Below, piece by piece: positions 17,371 to 24,521 of a DNA stretch of 41,707 nucleotides. Origin of the DNA: a virus. The notes under the pieces are model-generated. The model was not told the DNA's origin. It saw only the letters and a list, made by a program, of their open reading frames with translations, and searched no databases. Both the position numbers and the translations under genes were made by a program. The stretch spans positions 1-41,707 of IMG/VR virus record IMGVR_UViG_3300021075_000004. One strand, written 5' to 3'. Each line of letters starts with the position of its first letter. Position 1 is the first letter of the stretch.

Positions 17371-17388
17371 TGGGGGTCGGCTCCCCCT
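17371..17388 (-). terminator. Small GC hairpin upstream of the scaffold gene
   Basis: GGGGG and CCCCC arms pair around a 6-base loop in the 87-base gap between the 106-residue gene and the scaffold gene. A second CTGCTG/CAGCAG hairpin lies just upstream. They may modulate expression of scaffold and capsid. Confidence 0.4.
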
Positions 17389-17422
17389 CTGCGACTCTGC
17401 TGCGACCCAGCAGTAGGCGGTA

Positions 17423-17743
17423 TTACTTGCGCGGGGCTCGCGGCTTATACGCCCGCTTCGCCTTCGAGGGTACTTCTTCGGCGCTCTCTGCGTCTACGGG
17501 TAACTCGGTGGCAGAGGCGGGCTCTGGTGCGTTCTCAGGGGCAATATCAAAGCCCCTCGACAGCGCAACGATGAGCTTCTCCAGTCTAGCGACAATGACC
17601 TTGCGGGTATTGAGAGGCATCGTCTTGGCGTCGGCGTGCGAGTCAACCAGTACGGCCTTTCCTAGCGCGTTGTTGATAACGCTCTGCCCGAAGTTCACGC
17701 GGATAGTGCGTTCGTACTCATTCTCTGTGACTGTGAAAGGCAT
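17423..17743 (-). CDS. Hypothetical head-region protein
   Basis: 106 residues. The start (MPFTVTENEYERTIRVNFGQSVINN) is followed by a helix (NTRKVIVARLEKLIVALSRG), an acidic and Pro-rich linker, and a very basic tail ending KAKRAYKPRAPRK. The basic tail suggests nucleic acid binding or an internal head role. No family is recognised. It lies 8 bases after its upstream neighbour in the head operon. Confidence 0.45.
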   Translation of the reverse strand: MPFTVTENEYERTIRVNFGQSVINNALGKAVLVDSHADAKTMPLNTRKVIVARLEKLIVALSRGFDIAPENAPEPASATELPVDAESAEEVPSKAKRAYKPRAPRK

Positions 17744-17751
17744 GGCTCCCC

Positions 17752-18276
17752 CTAATCGTGAACGTGGCCGTCAAGCGAGAACTCTGCCCAGACTGCGGGG
17801 TGCTCGACAACGGGGGGAGTGGCTTCTGCGTCGGCAGCGATAAAGGACTCCGTGCAGATGGACATTGAGGAACCGTCAGACTTCACCCAGATAGTGCCAG
17901 AGATGGGCTCTGCGGGTGCGGTCGGATTCCAAACGATGGGGAACGCTGCGGTCGCCTGTGCGATAAGCAGAGGAATCTGCGCGATGTCTGCCGCGTCCCC
18001 TACCCCTGCCGTGTAGAGACTCTCGAACGTGGACTGGTCTACGACGGTGATTGCTCCAGTCTCACTCTTGAGAACATAGTCACCCACGCGCACGTCTAGG
18101 CTACCGTTCATCGTCTGGACGATTAGCTGGGCCCCAGCTTCTTTGCTCATGGTCTTAACCTCGGCGAGCGGGTCAAGGACCTTGATTGCAGTAAGGCTCG
18201 TTCCCGTGTCGCCCGTCGCGTACTGGACGGCGTCTACCGCCTCAGTAGATAGGTGGTACTTGGTGCTGGTTACCAT
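17752..18276 (-). CDS. Hypothetical head-region protein
   Basis: 174 residues from the ATG at 18276, which follows GGGGAGGCACATC. The region RVGDYVLKSETGAITVVDQSTFESLYT recalls a common phage phrase (…GDWIV…F…) of small proteins of unknown function. The second half is beta-rich (ISGTIWVKSDGSSMSI). A virion or head role is suggested only by position between the portal/MuF block and the scaffold. Confidence 0.45.
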   Translation of the reverse strand: MVTSTKYHLSTEAVDAVQYATGDTGTSLTAIKVLDPLAEVKTMSKEAGAQLIVQTMNGSLDVRVGDYVLKSETGAITVVDQSTFESLYTAGVGDAADIAQIPLLIAQATAAFPIVWNPTAPAEPISGTIWVKSDGSSMSICTESFIAADAEATPPVVEHPAVWAEFSLDGHVHD

Positions 18277-18370
18277 GATGTGCCTCCCCGTTCTTGGTTG
18301 ACCTTCACGCGGAGTGTACCCCCTCTGGGGCCCGCGACCCATAGGCTGTCCCCCAATATGATATACGGCA

Positions 18371-18410
18371 ACGCCTAAGCCCGCCTAGGACACTAGACGG
18401 GCTTAGGTGG
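18371..18410 (-). terminator. Hairpin ending the inserted small-gene cluster
   Basis: CCTAAGCCCG and CGGGCTTAGG form a perfect 10-bp stem around a 14-base loop, in the gap after the DUF2958 gene and before the head genes resume. It probably ends transcripts from the internal promoters at 19.4 and 19.7 kb. Confidence 0.6.
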
Positions 18411-18428
18411 GGCGTAGGTACCTTACCT

Positions 18429-18736
18429 CTAGCGGTCAGCGGACATGACCTGTGCAAGGGTGCATGGTCCGAAGTGGAGGTCCCTCTCGATTCCGAGTCC
18501 AGCGGGGCCTCAACGGAGGCCAGTTCGCCTAGGGAGAAGTACCCCATCTCGGACTCGAAGCCGAATACCCACCCGAACGCGGTGCGAGTCTCGGGGTCGT
18601 ACTCAGTCATGTACCACGACCAGCCAGCCCAAGGAGTAAAGAACTTGGCGGTGACAGGGATATCGGTTGGCATCTTGTCCTCGTTCGCGTACAGGGGCGG
18701 CGTGGCCTTGAGAATCGCCTTGGTTAGGAGCTTCAT
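18429..18736 (-). CDS. DUF2958 protein, frameshifted
   Basis: The first ~76 residues match DUF2958, a family found on plasmids, conjugative elements and phages (MKLLTKAILKATPPLYANED, VTAKFFTPWAGWSWYMTEYD, GYFSLGELASVEAP). The family's usual ending is present one frame over as GLGIERDLHFGPCTLAQV, closing at a TAG at 18431-18429. The break lies at a run of four C on the coding strand (18504-18507). One extra C would restore the whole ~100-residue protein. As written, the original frame runs on as unrelated sequence to 18305. Possible causes are a sequencing indel, a real mutation or a -1 slip. Function of the family is unknown. Confidence 0.7.
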
Positions 18737-18930
18737 TACTCCACCTCCTCATCGCAGAGCGCCGTCCCGACGCGGTTGCCGTTGTAGTCGTGTATCACCT
18801 TGGGGATTGCCTCGACTCCCTCGGTTGCCGCCGTGTCGGCCAGCAACGCTAGGATGCGTCCAACCTCCATCCCTTGGCGCTCCGTGAACGCTGCGCCGTC
18901 CATATCAATGTAGATAGTGAGTATGGGCAT
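18736..18930 (-). CDS. Small hypothetical protein
   Basis: 64 residues. The ATG at 18930 overlaps the previous stop (TAATG) and follows AAGGAGGTG. The pattern is a strand (MPILTIYIDMDG), then a helix (GMEVGRILALLADTAAT), then a strand and an acidic end. No family is recognised. It belongs to the inserted small-gene cluster. Confidence 0.65.
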   Translation of the reverse strand: MPILTIYIDMDGAAFTERQGMEVGRILALLADTAATEGVEAIPKVIHDYNGNRVGTALCDEEVE

Positions 18931-19139
18931 TACTGCACCTCCTTGAGGTTCCACCTGGCTGCGATGCGGGCGCCTTCCTCGGCGTCGTACTGGAACGCCC
19001 AGCGGCGGTCGTACCACTCCACCATCTGGGCTCGGGCGCTTTCGAACGTGCCGTGAATCTTTCGGTATCCGTGAGGGTGGGCGTGGTCGAATCCGAAGGT
19101 GAAGTACCAATCCCGCTCTAGCTCGTCGTTGGTGGCCAT
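18930..19139 (-). CDS. Small hypothetical protein
   Basis: 69 residues, aromatic and charged (DWYFTFGFDHAHPHGYRKIHGTFESARAQMVEWYD). The His-rich turn followed by a helix and an ARxARWNL ending looks like a small compact fold of unknown role. It is co-transcribed with its neighbours in the inserted cluster. Confidence 0.65.
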   Translation of the reverse strand: MATNDELERDWYFTFGFDHAHPHGYRKIHGTFESARAQMVEWYDRRWAFQYDAEEGARIAARWNLKEVQ

Positions 19140-19152
19140 CTCTGCCGCCTCC

Positions 19153-19329
19153 CTAGGTGTAGTAGCGCTTGCCCGTGAAAATGTTGACTATCTCCTCGCC
19201 TGGCCCGAAGGCCGCCCTCATTTCGTACGCTTCCTCGGCCGCCGCGTCCTCGCGGGCTAGCTTGCGGTACCACTCGGGGGTGAAGGGCTCGGGCTCGGGC
19301 GCCTTCTTGGGCTTTGTGTCCTTGGCCAT
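19153..19329 (-). CDS. Small hypothetical protein behind an early-type promoter
   Basis: 58 residues from the ATG at 19329, which follows GAGAGGAGCGCGAA. A longer reading starting MGILIL at 19386 is rejected, because that ATG lies inside the promoter -10 region. The protein is Lys/Glu/Pro-rich at its start (MAKDTKPKKAPEPEPFTPEWYRKLARED) and helical after. No family is recognised. Confidence 0.65.
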   Translation of the reverse strand: MAKDTKPKKAPEPEPFTPEWYRKLAREDAAAEEAYEMRAAFGPGEEIVNIFTGKRYYT

Positions 19330-19347
19330 TTCGCGCTCCTCTCGTCT

Positions 19348-19366
19348 GGGGCGGCCCGTCCGCCCC
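19348..19366 (-). promoter_or_regulatory. Leader hairpin with ACGGG loop (copy at 19.3 kb)
   Basis: On the minus strand GGGGCGG-ACGGG-CCGCCCC folds as a perfect 7-bp stem. It lies between the TATACT promoter and the ribosome site, in the same place as four other leaders with different stem sequences. Confidence 0.7.
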
Positions 19367-19375
19367 TCTAATATC

Positions 19376-19403
19376 AGTATACCCATACCCGCGCCAATAA
19401 CAA
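19376..19403 (-). promoter_or_regulatory. Sigma70-like promoter for the 58-residue gene
   Basis: -35 TTGTTA, 16-base spacer and -10 TATACT, the same layout as the promoter at 32.57 kb. Confidence 0.75.
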
Positions 19404-19434
19404 CCCACTTTCAGAAAGAACCTTCGGGAAGCGT

Positions 19435-19671
19435 CTAGGCTGGCTTCGCCCAGGTTCCGCCGTTGCGCTCGATAGTGTTCCGCGCCTCGGCCTCGTCAAT
19501 CTTGACCACCTCTGGCGAGCCTGAGAATACTGTAATGAGCGAGTTGTCCTGTACCCACGCCTTCGTGGGGTAGTCGTATCGGTAGAGCAGCTCACCAATG
19601 AAGATAACGGACCTTGTCACCCCGCGATTAACGCTTGTGTGGCTCGACAGGTAGTAGCCGTCAATTGCCAT
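19435..19671 (-). CDS. Small hypothetical protein downstream of MuF-RelA/SpoT gene; candidate immunity protein
   Basis: 78 residues from the ATG at 19671, which follows GGGAGGTGAGAGCG. The first half is strand-rich (SVIFIGELLYRYDYPTKAWVQDNSLITVF) and the end is a helix plus loop (KIDEAEARNTIERNGGTWAKPA). No family is recognised. It begins 53 bases after the MuF-toxin-like gene and has its own TATACT promoter overlapping that gene's end. Immunity proteins often lie in this place, so neutralising the RelA/SpoT-like domain is a hypothesis from context only. Confidence 0.6.
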   Translation of the reverse strand: MAIDGYYLSSHTSVNRGVTRSVIFIGELLYRYDYPTKAWVQDNSLITVFSGSPEVVKIDEAEARNTIERNGGTWAKPA

Positions 19672-19705
19672 CGCTCTCACCTCCCGTTGTTCTGGTCGTA
19701 GTATC

Positions 19706-19734
19706 AGTATACTCCTACGCCGTCTACTGTACCA
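19706..19734 (-). promoter_or_regulatory. Promoter between MuF gene and the 78-residue gene
   Basis: -10 TATACT at 19711-19706, with only a weak -35 candidate TGGTAC 17 bases upstream, inside the end of the MuF gene. The TATACTGATAC sequence matches the early promoter family; the leader hairpin is absent. Confidence 0.55.
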
Positions 19735-21115
19735 GTCGCTCCACGCCTCGCGGAGTTGGAATCCTGTTGGCCGTAGCTTTCATCTCAGCGAGTATGGCTC
19801 GCTGTACCGACTGCGGAGTGGCAGGGTTCTGGAAGTCCTTGTACATGTCGTGGTTGAAGAACTCCTTGATATCGAAGCTATCCCTCGTGTGGAATTGCAT
19901 CTCGAACTTGTACCCACCAGAAGTAACGAAGTTCGTATTAATCCCACGGTACGGGACGTCCGTATCCTTTAGCGAGTTTCGGAAGTCACTCATGCTGTAG
20001 CCTTTGGCTTCCATCTCGGCACGGATAGCCTCAAACCCGCTGGTGAAGTCTCCCTCTGGAAGGATTCCCGTATAGCGCACGGCGTCCTTTACCTGCGATG
20101 CGGCCTCTGTCCGACTGATTCCGTTGTCCTTCGCCTCTCGCAGTATCTTGTCCGAAAGCGAGCCCTCCTCTTTCAGTCGGTAGTCTAGGCCCTCCATTTC
20201 CCCGCCTTGGCTACCGAACAGGCCCACAACGTCCCGCGTTATGTCAGGCTCTTGGGCCTCAGCGATGGCCCTAACCTCAGCAGCAGCGGCGTCGGCCTCC
20301 TCCTGAGCTTGTACCTCCTCGGGCGTTAGCTCGGCGACTGGCTCCTCGACTGGCAGCGGGGGGGCATAGGTGCATCGGCAGTTCGGGTGTATCGGTAGCG
20401 GCTCCTCGTCACCGATGGCGTAAAGCGTCTGGTCTAGGTCGGCGCACTCATCGCACGTCTCGCCATCATCCGTAGCGATGAACTGTAGCTCCTCTACCCC
20501 CAGCTCTTTGTACATATCGTTTTGGGTCTGGTTGATAACGAACATGCCCTCGGTGCGTACCAGACGTTCGGCGTCCCTGTATCCAGAGTCGAACTTACTG
20601 GCTACCTTTCCTGCCATCTCGGTGAACGAGTCCCCCGTAACCATCCCACGCAGCATCGTTTCCTTGACTCCTTGGGCAAGTGCGTCCGTGTTATCCCAGA
20701 TGCGGTCGGAGTAGTTCTTCCCGCTCCATGGGTAGTCGAGAATCTTGTCGATTCTGTCCTTTGCCAGCCCACCGAACTCCACTCCGAGTGACTTCCCTAG
20801 TGCCACTTGGGTATCAGCAGCGACCGCCGCCAGAGTCGCACGAGTGGCGGCTTCACTAGCTACCCCCAGCTCTTTCGTGGCTTCCTTTAGGGCCGCGTCC
20901 AATGACGTGAGCCTACCCACTTGGGCAAGGTCGGAGGAAGATAGCGCACCGTCTTTGGCGAACCTCGCGTACAGGGTAGCGAGTTCTGACACTACGGAGT
21001 CGCTTGCCTTCTGGTACTCAGCGGCTTGGGCCTTTAGTCGGTCCTCAATACCCTTGAACACGGACTGCTGCCCTTGGAGTATCCTCGCCGCCATGTACCC
21101 GTCTTTACCTGCCAT
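19724..21115 (-). CDS. MuF minor head protein fused to a RelA/SpoT-like (toxSAS-like) domain
   Basis: 463 residues, after the portal gene. Residues ~100-250 are a MuF/head morphogenesis domain, including LVRTEGMFVINQTQNDMY and the metal-type cluster C221-x2-C224 with HPNCRC at 243-248. An acidic Glu/Ala linker (255-290) leads to residues ~295-463 with the hallmarks of a RelA/SpoT nucleotide pyrophosphotransferase fold: DYRLKEEGSLSDKI (311-324), VKDAVRYTG (342-350), PYRGINTNF (388-396) and FEMQFHTRDSF (404-414). Family members make (p)ppGpp or ppApp, or pyrophosphorylate tRNA. MuF proteins with C-terminal toxin domains are known phage polymorphic toxins that can ride in the virion. Activity and target are not shown by sequence. 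Confidence 0.8.
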   Translation of the reverse strand: MAGKDGYMAARILQGQQSVFKGIEDRLKAQAAEYQKASDSVVSELATLYARFAKDGALSSSDLAQVGRLTSLDAALKEATKELGVASEAATRATLAAVAADTQVALGKSLGVEFGGLAKDRIDKILDYPWSGKNYSDRIWDNTDALAQGVKETMLRGMVTGDSFTEMAGKVASKFDSGYRDAERLVRTEGMFVINQTQNDMYKELGVEELQFIATDDGETCDECADLDQTLYAIGDEEPLPIHPNCRCTYAPPLPVEEPVAELTPEEVQAQEEADAAAAEVRAIAEAQEPDITRDVVGLFGSQGGEMEGLDYRLKEEGSLSDKILREAKDNGISRTEAASQVKDAVRYTGILPEGDFTSGFEAIRAEMEAKGYSMSDFRNSLKDTDVPYRGINTNFVTSGGYKFEMQFHTRDSFDIKEFFNHDMYKDFQNPATPQSVQRAILAEMKATANRIPTPRGVERLVQ

Positions 21116-21124
21116 CGTTGCCCC

Positions 21125-22654
21125 TTATACAGCAGCGTCGATAGCGTGGATAGCATCCCCACTAGACCCGGCCGCCTCACCAGAGCCCTGAGACTGGTCG
21201 CCCATCGGGTCAGGAGTCGGAGGCACATTGGAACGCTCGGCGAAGGGCTGGATTGCAGCCTGCGTAGTGCCCTCCTCCTCTATCCTTAGCAGCTCGGCAT
21301 CAACATCGTCCACCCACGGCGAGTGCTCTAGCGAGGTCCTCAGTGAGTGAGTAGCAGTCGCATCGGTGACACCCTTTATAGCCTCAGCAGTGTTCTGGAT
21401 TACCGTTCGCGTGAAGGTGACGTCGGCAGTCTTAGGGTCATACTTCCCAGTCCCGAGCACCTCACACGACTTGGCAACGAACCAGAACAGCTCACGGAAT
21501 CCCGCCTTGAACTTGCGCTCCATAGCGTCGGCTTTGAGCTTGAGCCCCGAGTACATGAAGTCGAGTGCAACGCCAGACGGGTTACTTCCAAGGGAGTCCT
21601 TCGACAGGTCAACGCTCTGTGAGAATTGGTAGAAGTCCTGTTTGAGCCGCTCTAGGTGAGCCTCCGCAGCAGTCGGGTTGATATCGGCACTCAGAGTCTC
21701 CACCCCTCCGTCGTCATCGACAGTGATAGCGCGGTAGTAGCGAAGGTCAGCCATGAACTGCTCTAGGCTCGTGCCGCCGTAGTTACGCAGGACGAAGATG
21801 AGCTGCTGGACCTCTTTAAGCGTATTGCTCATATCCGAGACTGTGCCGTCGTACTCGTCGATTATGTCCTTGACGAACACGAGGTCAGGCAGCTCTTGGC
21901 TGTTGTTCTTGAACGGAACGAACGGGACGTGCCCCCACCCATACATTGCCCCATCGGGAGTCTCGAAGTGGCCTATCGGATTCCCCAGAGGATTGCGCTC
22001 AATGTCGAGCACGAGGGAACCGCCGTACCTCTCGAAATACTGGACAGTCGTAGGGGTCCACAATTCGACCTTCTGGATAAGGACGGGGCTCATGCCTTGG
22101 TACTCAGTGACGTAGTAGTGACGTATGACCCCGTCGAGCCTAGTGTGCTGCTCATCAGCCCAGAGAGGAATGACCTGCTCACTCGGGACGTTGATGAACT
22201 CCAGTTGGGTCACACCGTCAATCGAGGCCAAGTACGGGTGCAGCCACCCAATCCCCGTGTTGCTGCTCTCAGTCCCCACGTCGATAAGAAGGTCAGAGAA
22301 CGACTCGTCAAGGACCTCCTGTATTGCATCCTTGAACGCACCATCCTCAGACGAGTAGGTGGGGGCCGTGCCGAGCAGGTACGAGCACTTCTCGTCTACG
22401 GTCATCTTCATGTACGGATGTGCGACTCGAATGTTCACCTTATCGGCATCGAGCGTCACAGTCCCGTTCACATACTTGGTCTGGATTCGACTCTTGACCG
22501 CGTTGTCGGCTCGATAGTAGGCCTTCCCAGCAAGCATTAGCTCCCTCTGGGTGCATACATCCCAATCATCCACGAACGTCTGCACGATGAGCGTGTCGTC
22601 CATCATCGTAGAGTCGAAGATTGCCTTACTGATTCCAACCAAGTCGAGGAACAT
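21125..22654 (-). CDS. Portal protein (SPP1 gp6-like)
   Basis: 509 residues with ribosome site AAGGGG. It contains a helical N-terminus, the clip/stem-type region (FVPFKNNSQELPDLVFVKDIIDEYDGTVSDMSNTL), and LSKDSLGSNPSGVALDFMYSGLKLKADAMERKF, a typical SPP1-gp6-type portal phrase. The acidic, low-complexity tail follows. It forms the dodecameric DNA entry channel. It lies 9 bases after the large terminase stop and just before the MuF gene. Confidence 0.93.
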   Translation of the reverse strand: MFLDLVGISKAIFDSTMMDDTLIVQTFVDDWDVCTQRELMLAGKAYYRADNAVKSRIQTKYVNGTVTLDADKVNIRVAHPYMKMTVDEKCSYLLGTAPTYSSEDGAFKDAIQEVLDESFSDLLIDVGTESSNTGIGWLHPYLASIDGVTQLEFINVPSEQVIPLWADEQHTRLDGVIRHYYVTEYQGMSPVLIQKVELWTPTTVQYFERYGGSLVLDIERNPLGNPIGHFETPDGAMYGWGHVPFVPFKNNSQELPDLVFVKDIIDEYDGTVSDMSNTLKEVQQLIFVLRNYGGTSLEQFMADLRYYRAITVDDDGGVETLSADINPTAAEAHLERLKQDFYQFSQSVDLSKDSLGSNPSGVALDFMYSGLKLKADAMERKFKAGFRELFWFVAKSCEVLGTGKYDPKTADVTFTRTVIQNTAEAIKGVTDATATHSLRTSLEHSPWVDDVDAELLRIEEEGTTQAAIQPFAERSNVPPTPDPMGDQSQGSGEAAGSSGDAIHAIDAAV

Positions 22655-22663
22655 GGCGACCCC

Positions 22664-23902
22664 TTACCTCAAGAGTGAAACGGGCGACGCGACGATAGTG
22701 TTAACGAAGTAGCGAGTGGCGTCCATTGCATGGTCGCTCTGCTTGAGCGGCGCGTCCTCGCCTCGCTCGAAGGCTTTGTCACTCCACACATAGCTGTGAA
22801 ACTCCTTAATGGTGTTGGTGCAGCTAGCGTCGAACAGCAGCATACCAGTCGTGAGGGCAGTAGCGGTATTGCGGATGCCGACGGCGACCGCGTTCTTGCC
22901 TTTGCGGACGTGGAAGCGTCGACGCTTACGGACGGCGGCGATGAACGATGTGGCGTTCGGGTCGATAATGACGTCCTGGATATTGAGGCTCCCAGCGAAC
23001 TCCTCCAGGTCGTCGCAATACTCCTCATCGGTCTTCTGCCGCCCGACCTCGCGGCCGCCGTAGTAATACTCCTTCTCGCACGCCCAGACGCCTCCCGCCT
23101 GCTCGCCCCAGAGCAGGAACACACAAGGGTTCTGGGTGCCGTAGTCGCAGGAGATGTAGTGCTTGCCGCCGCTCGTGGGGATACCCCTCATGACGTGGCG
23201 CCGCTCGTCGAACATATCGAAGATGACTCCCTCTGCCTGAACCCACTTGCCCTTTATGTAGCGCTCGTAGAACATGCCCGAGAACATGCGGCAGTAGCGC
23301 TCAACCACCGCCGCCGCCAGGGTCAGGTTGTCGCCCATGGTGAAGTGGAAGTAGGCTATCCGCTTCTCCTCGGCCTTGTCGATAAAGTCGGTCTTGAAGT
23401 AGTGGAACGGGCCGCGAGGGTTGCAGTTCATCCAGATAAGCGCGCCCTCGACCGAGCAGCGCCCTATCATCTGCTCCACAAAGGACTTCGGAAACAGGGC
23501 TACCTCGTCCGCTAAGGCTCCCGCCGCCGTCATGCCTTGGAGCGTGTCCTGGGCGGCCTCGGAGCTAGCGCCGAACAGGTAGAACGAGTTGGTGCCGACG
23601 CGGATACAGGGCACGCCGCTGCGGTTGTACTCCCATCCCCACCCCCAGGAGTCCAGCATCCCCAGGAGCGGGGTGATGACGTTGCGTTTGAGCGACCCTA
23701 CGGTCTTGCCTGCGAGGATGAAGTCCTTGCCTTCATGGTTCTCTTGGGCCCACTGGAGGAAGCCTGCCGTCATAGCGATGGTCTTGCCCGCGCGGATAGA
23801 GCCGTCGGCGACGACCATGTCCATCCCCGCCGTCGGGGCGCCCTCCTTGTACCAGTTCATGAGCTGCATCTGCTTCTTACTGAATGGCTGGAAGGCGAAC
23901 AT
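22664..23902 (-). CDS. terL: Terminase large subunit
   Basis: 412 residues from the ATG at 23902 (TGATG overlap with the small subunit). The ATPase domain shows Walker A GSIRAGKT at 34-41 and a Walker B-like ALADEV at ~129-134. The nuclease domain shows CDYGTQNP, VIIDPNATSF and SDHAMDATRYF, the acidic motifs of PBSX/phage terminases. It cuts and pumps DNA into the procapsid. Codon use here looks richer in GCC/CGC than in the portal gene that follows. Confidence 0.95.
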   Translation of the reverse strand: MFAFQPFSKKQMQLMNWYKEGAPTAGMDMVVADGSIRAGKTIAMTAGFLQWAQENHEGKDFILAGKTVGSLKRNVITPLLGMLDSWGWGWEYNRSGVPCIRVGTNSFYLFGASSEAAQDTLQGMTAAGALADEVALFPKSFVEQMIGRCSVEGALIWMNCNPRGPFHYFKTDFIDKAEEKRIAYFHFTMGDNLTLAAAVVERYCRMFSGMFYERYIKGKWVQAEGVIFDMFDERRHVMRGIPTSGGKHYISCDYGTQNPCVFLLWGEQAGGVWACEKEYYYGGREVGRQKTDEEYCDDLEEFAGSLNIQDVIIDPNATSFIAAVRKRRRFHVRKGKNAVAVGIRNTATALTTGMLLFDASCTNTIKEFHSYVWSDKAFERGEDAPLKQSDHAMDATRYFVNTIVASPVSLLR

Positions 23903-24459
23903 CAGGCGCCAGTCTCGGCTTCCTGGGCGTCCTCGGGCTCGTCGTCGTCGGGCTCGTACATCTCCGTGTCCTCGATGAACAGGGCCGCCACCTGCCGCGG
24001 CGTGATGGCCGTGGCTTCGAGCCATTCACGGATACCCACCTGGCTGTCCTTGCGGCGCGAGTCCGCGGGGTTGTCTCGCCAGTCGGTGGTGTTGCGGTTC
24101 TTGAGCCAGAAGATTTGAGCGGTCACGTCGGGCGGCATATGGAACTCCTGTTGAGTCTCTGTGATTGTGCTGACGTCGTCCTCGCCCTTCTCTTTCCGAA
24201 TCTGGCGCACGACCTTGGTGGCGCTGTAGGTGTAGCCGATGGCCCGTTCGTACAGGGAGCGCTCCACCTTACAGTCGGGCTCGGACTTCCCGCGCATTAG
24301 GGCGGCCTTAAAGGCGGGATGCCTGTTGCGCCAGGCCTTGAGGGTCGCTAACCCTATGCCCATGGTGCCCGCTATCTCGGCGTTGGTCTTACCCTCCATC
24401 GCTAGTGTCTCTGCCCAGCTCAGGTGGCGCGCTGCGTTGTAGATGGTGGGTCTACCCAT
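23902..24459 (-). CDS. terS: Terminase small subunit
   Basis: 185 residues. The N-terminus carries a helix-turn-helix (MEGKTNAEIAGTMGIGLATLKAWRNRHPAF) for DNA site recognition, followed by KVERSLYERAIGYTY and a PPDVTAQIFWLKNR motif typical of small terminases, and an acidic tail. The overlap with terL (TGATG) supports coupled synthesis. The ribosome site is weak. Confidence 0.9.
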   Translation of the reverse strand: MGRPTIYNAARHLSWAETLAMEGKTNAEIAGTMGIGLATLKAWRNRHPAFKAALMRGKSEPDCKVERSLYERAIGYTYSATKVVRQIRKEKGEDDVSTITETQQEFHMPPDVTAQIFWLKNRNTTDWRDNPADSRRKDSQVGIREWLEATAITPRQVAALFIEDTEMYEPDDDEPEDAQEAETGA

Positions 24460-24521
24460 GGTTGGCTCGGGAGCTCAAGCCTGGGTAGCAGGCGACGGGT
24501 GCTATTTCGAGCCAGGGCCCG

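Noticed and set aside
22730-23515. Plus-strand frame of 261 codons opposite terL
   Set aside because: High-GC antisense shadow of a clearly identified terminase gene; no promoter or ribosome site.
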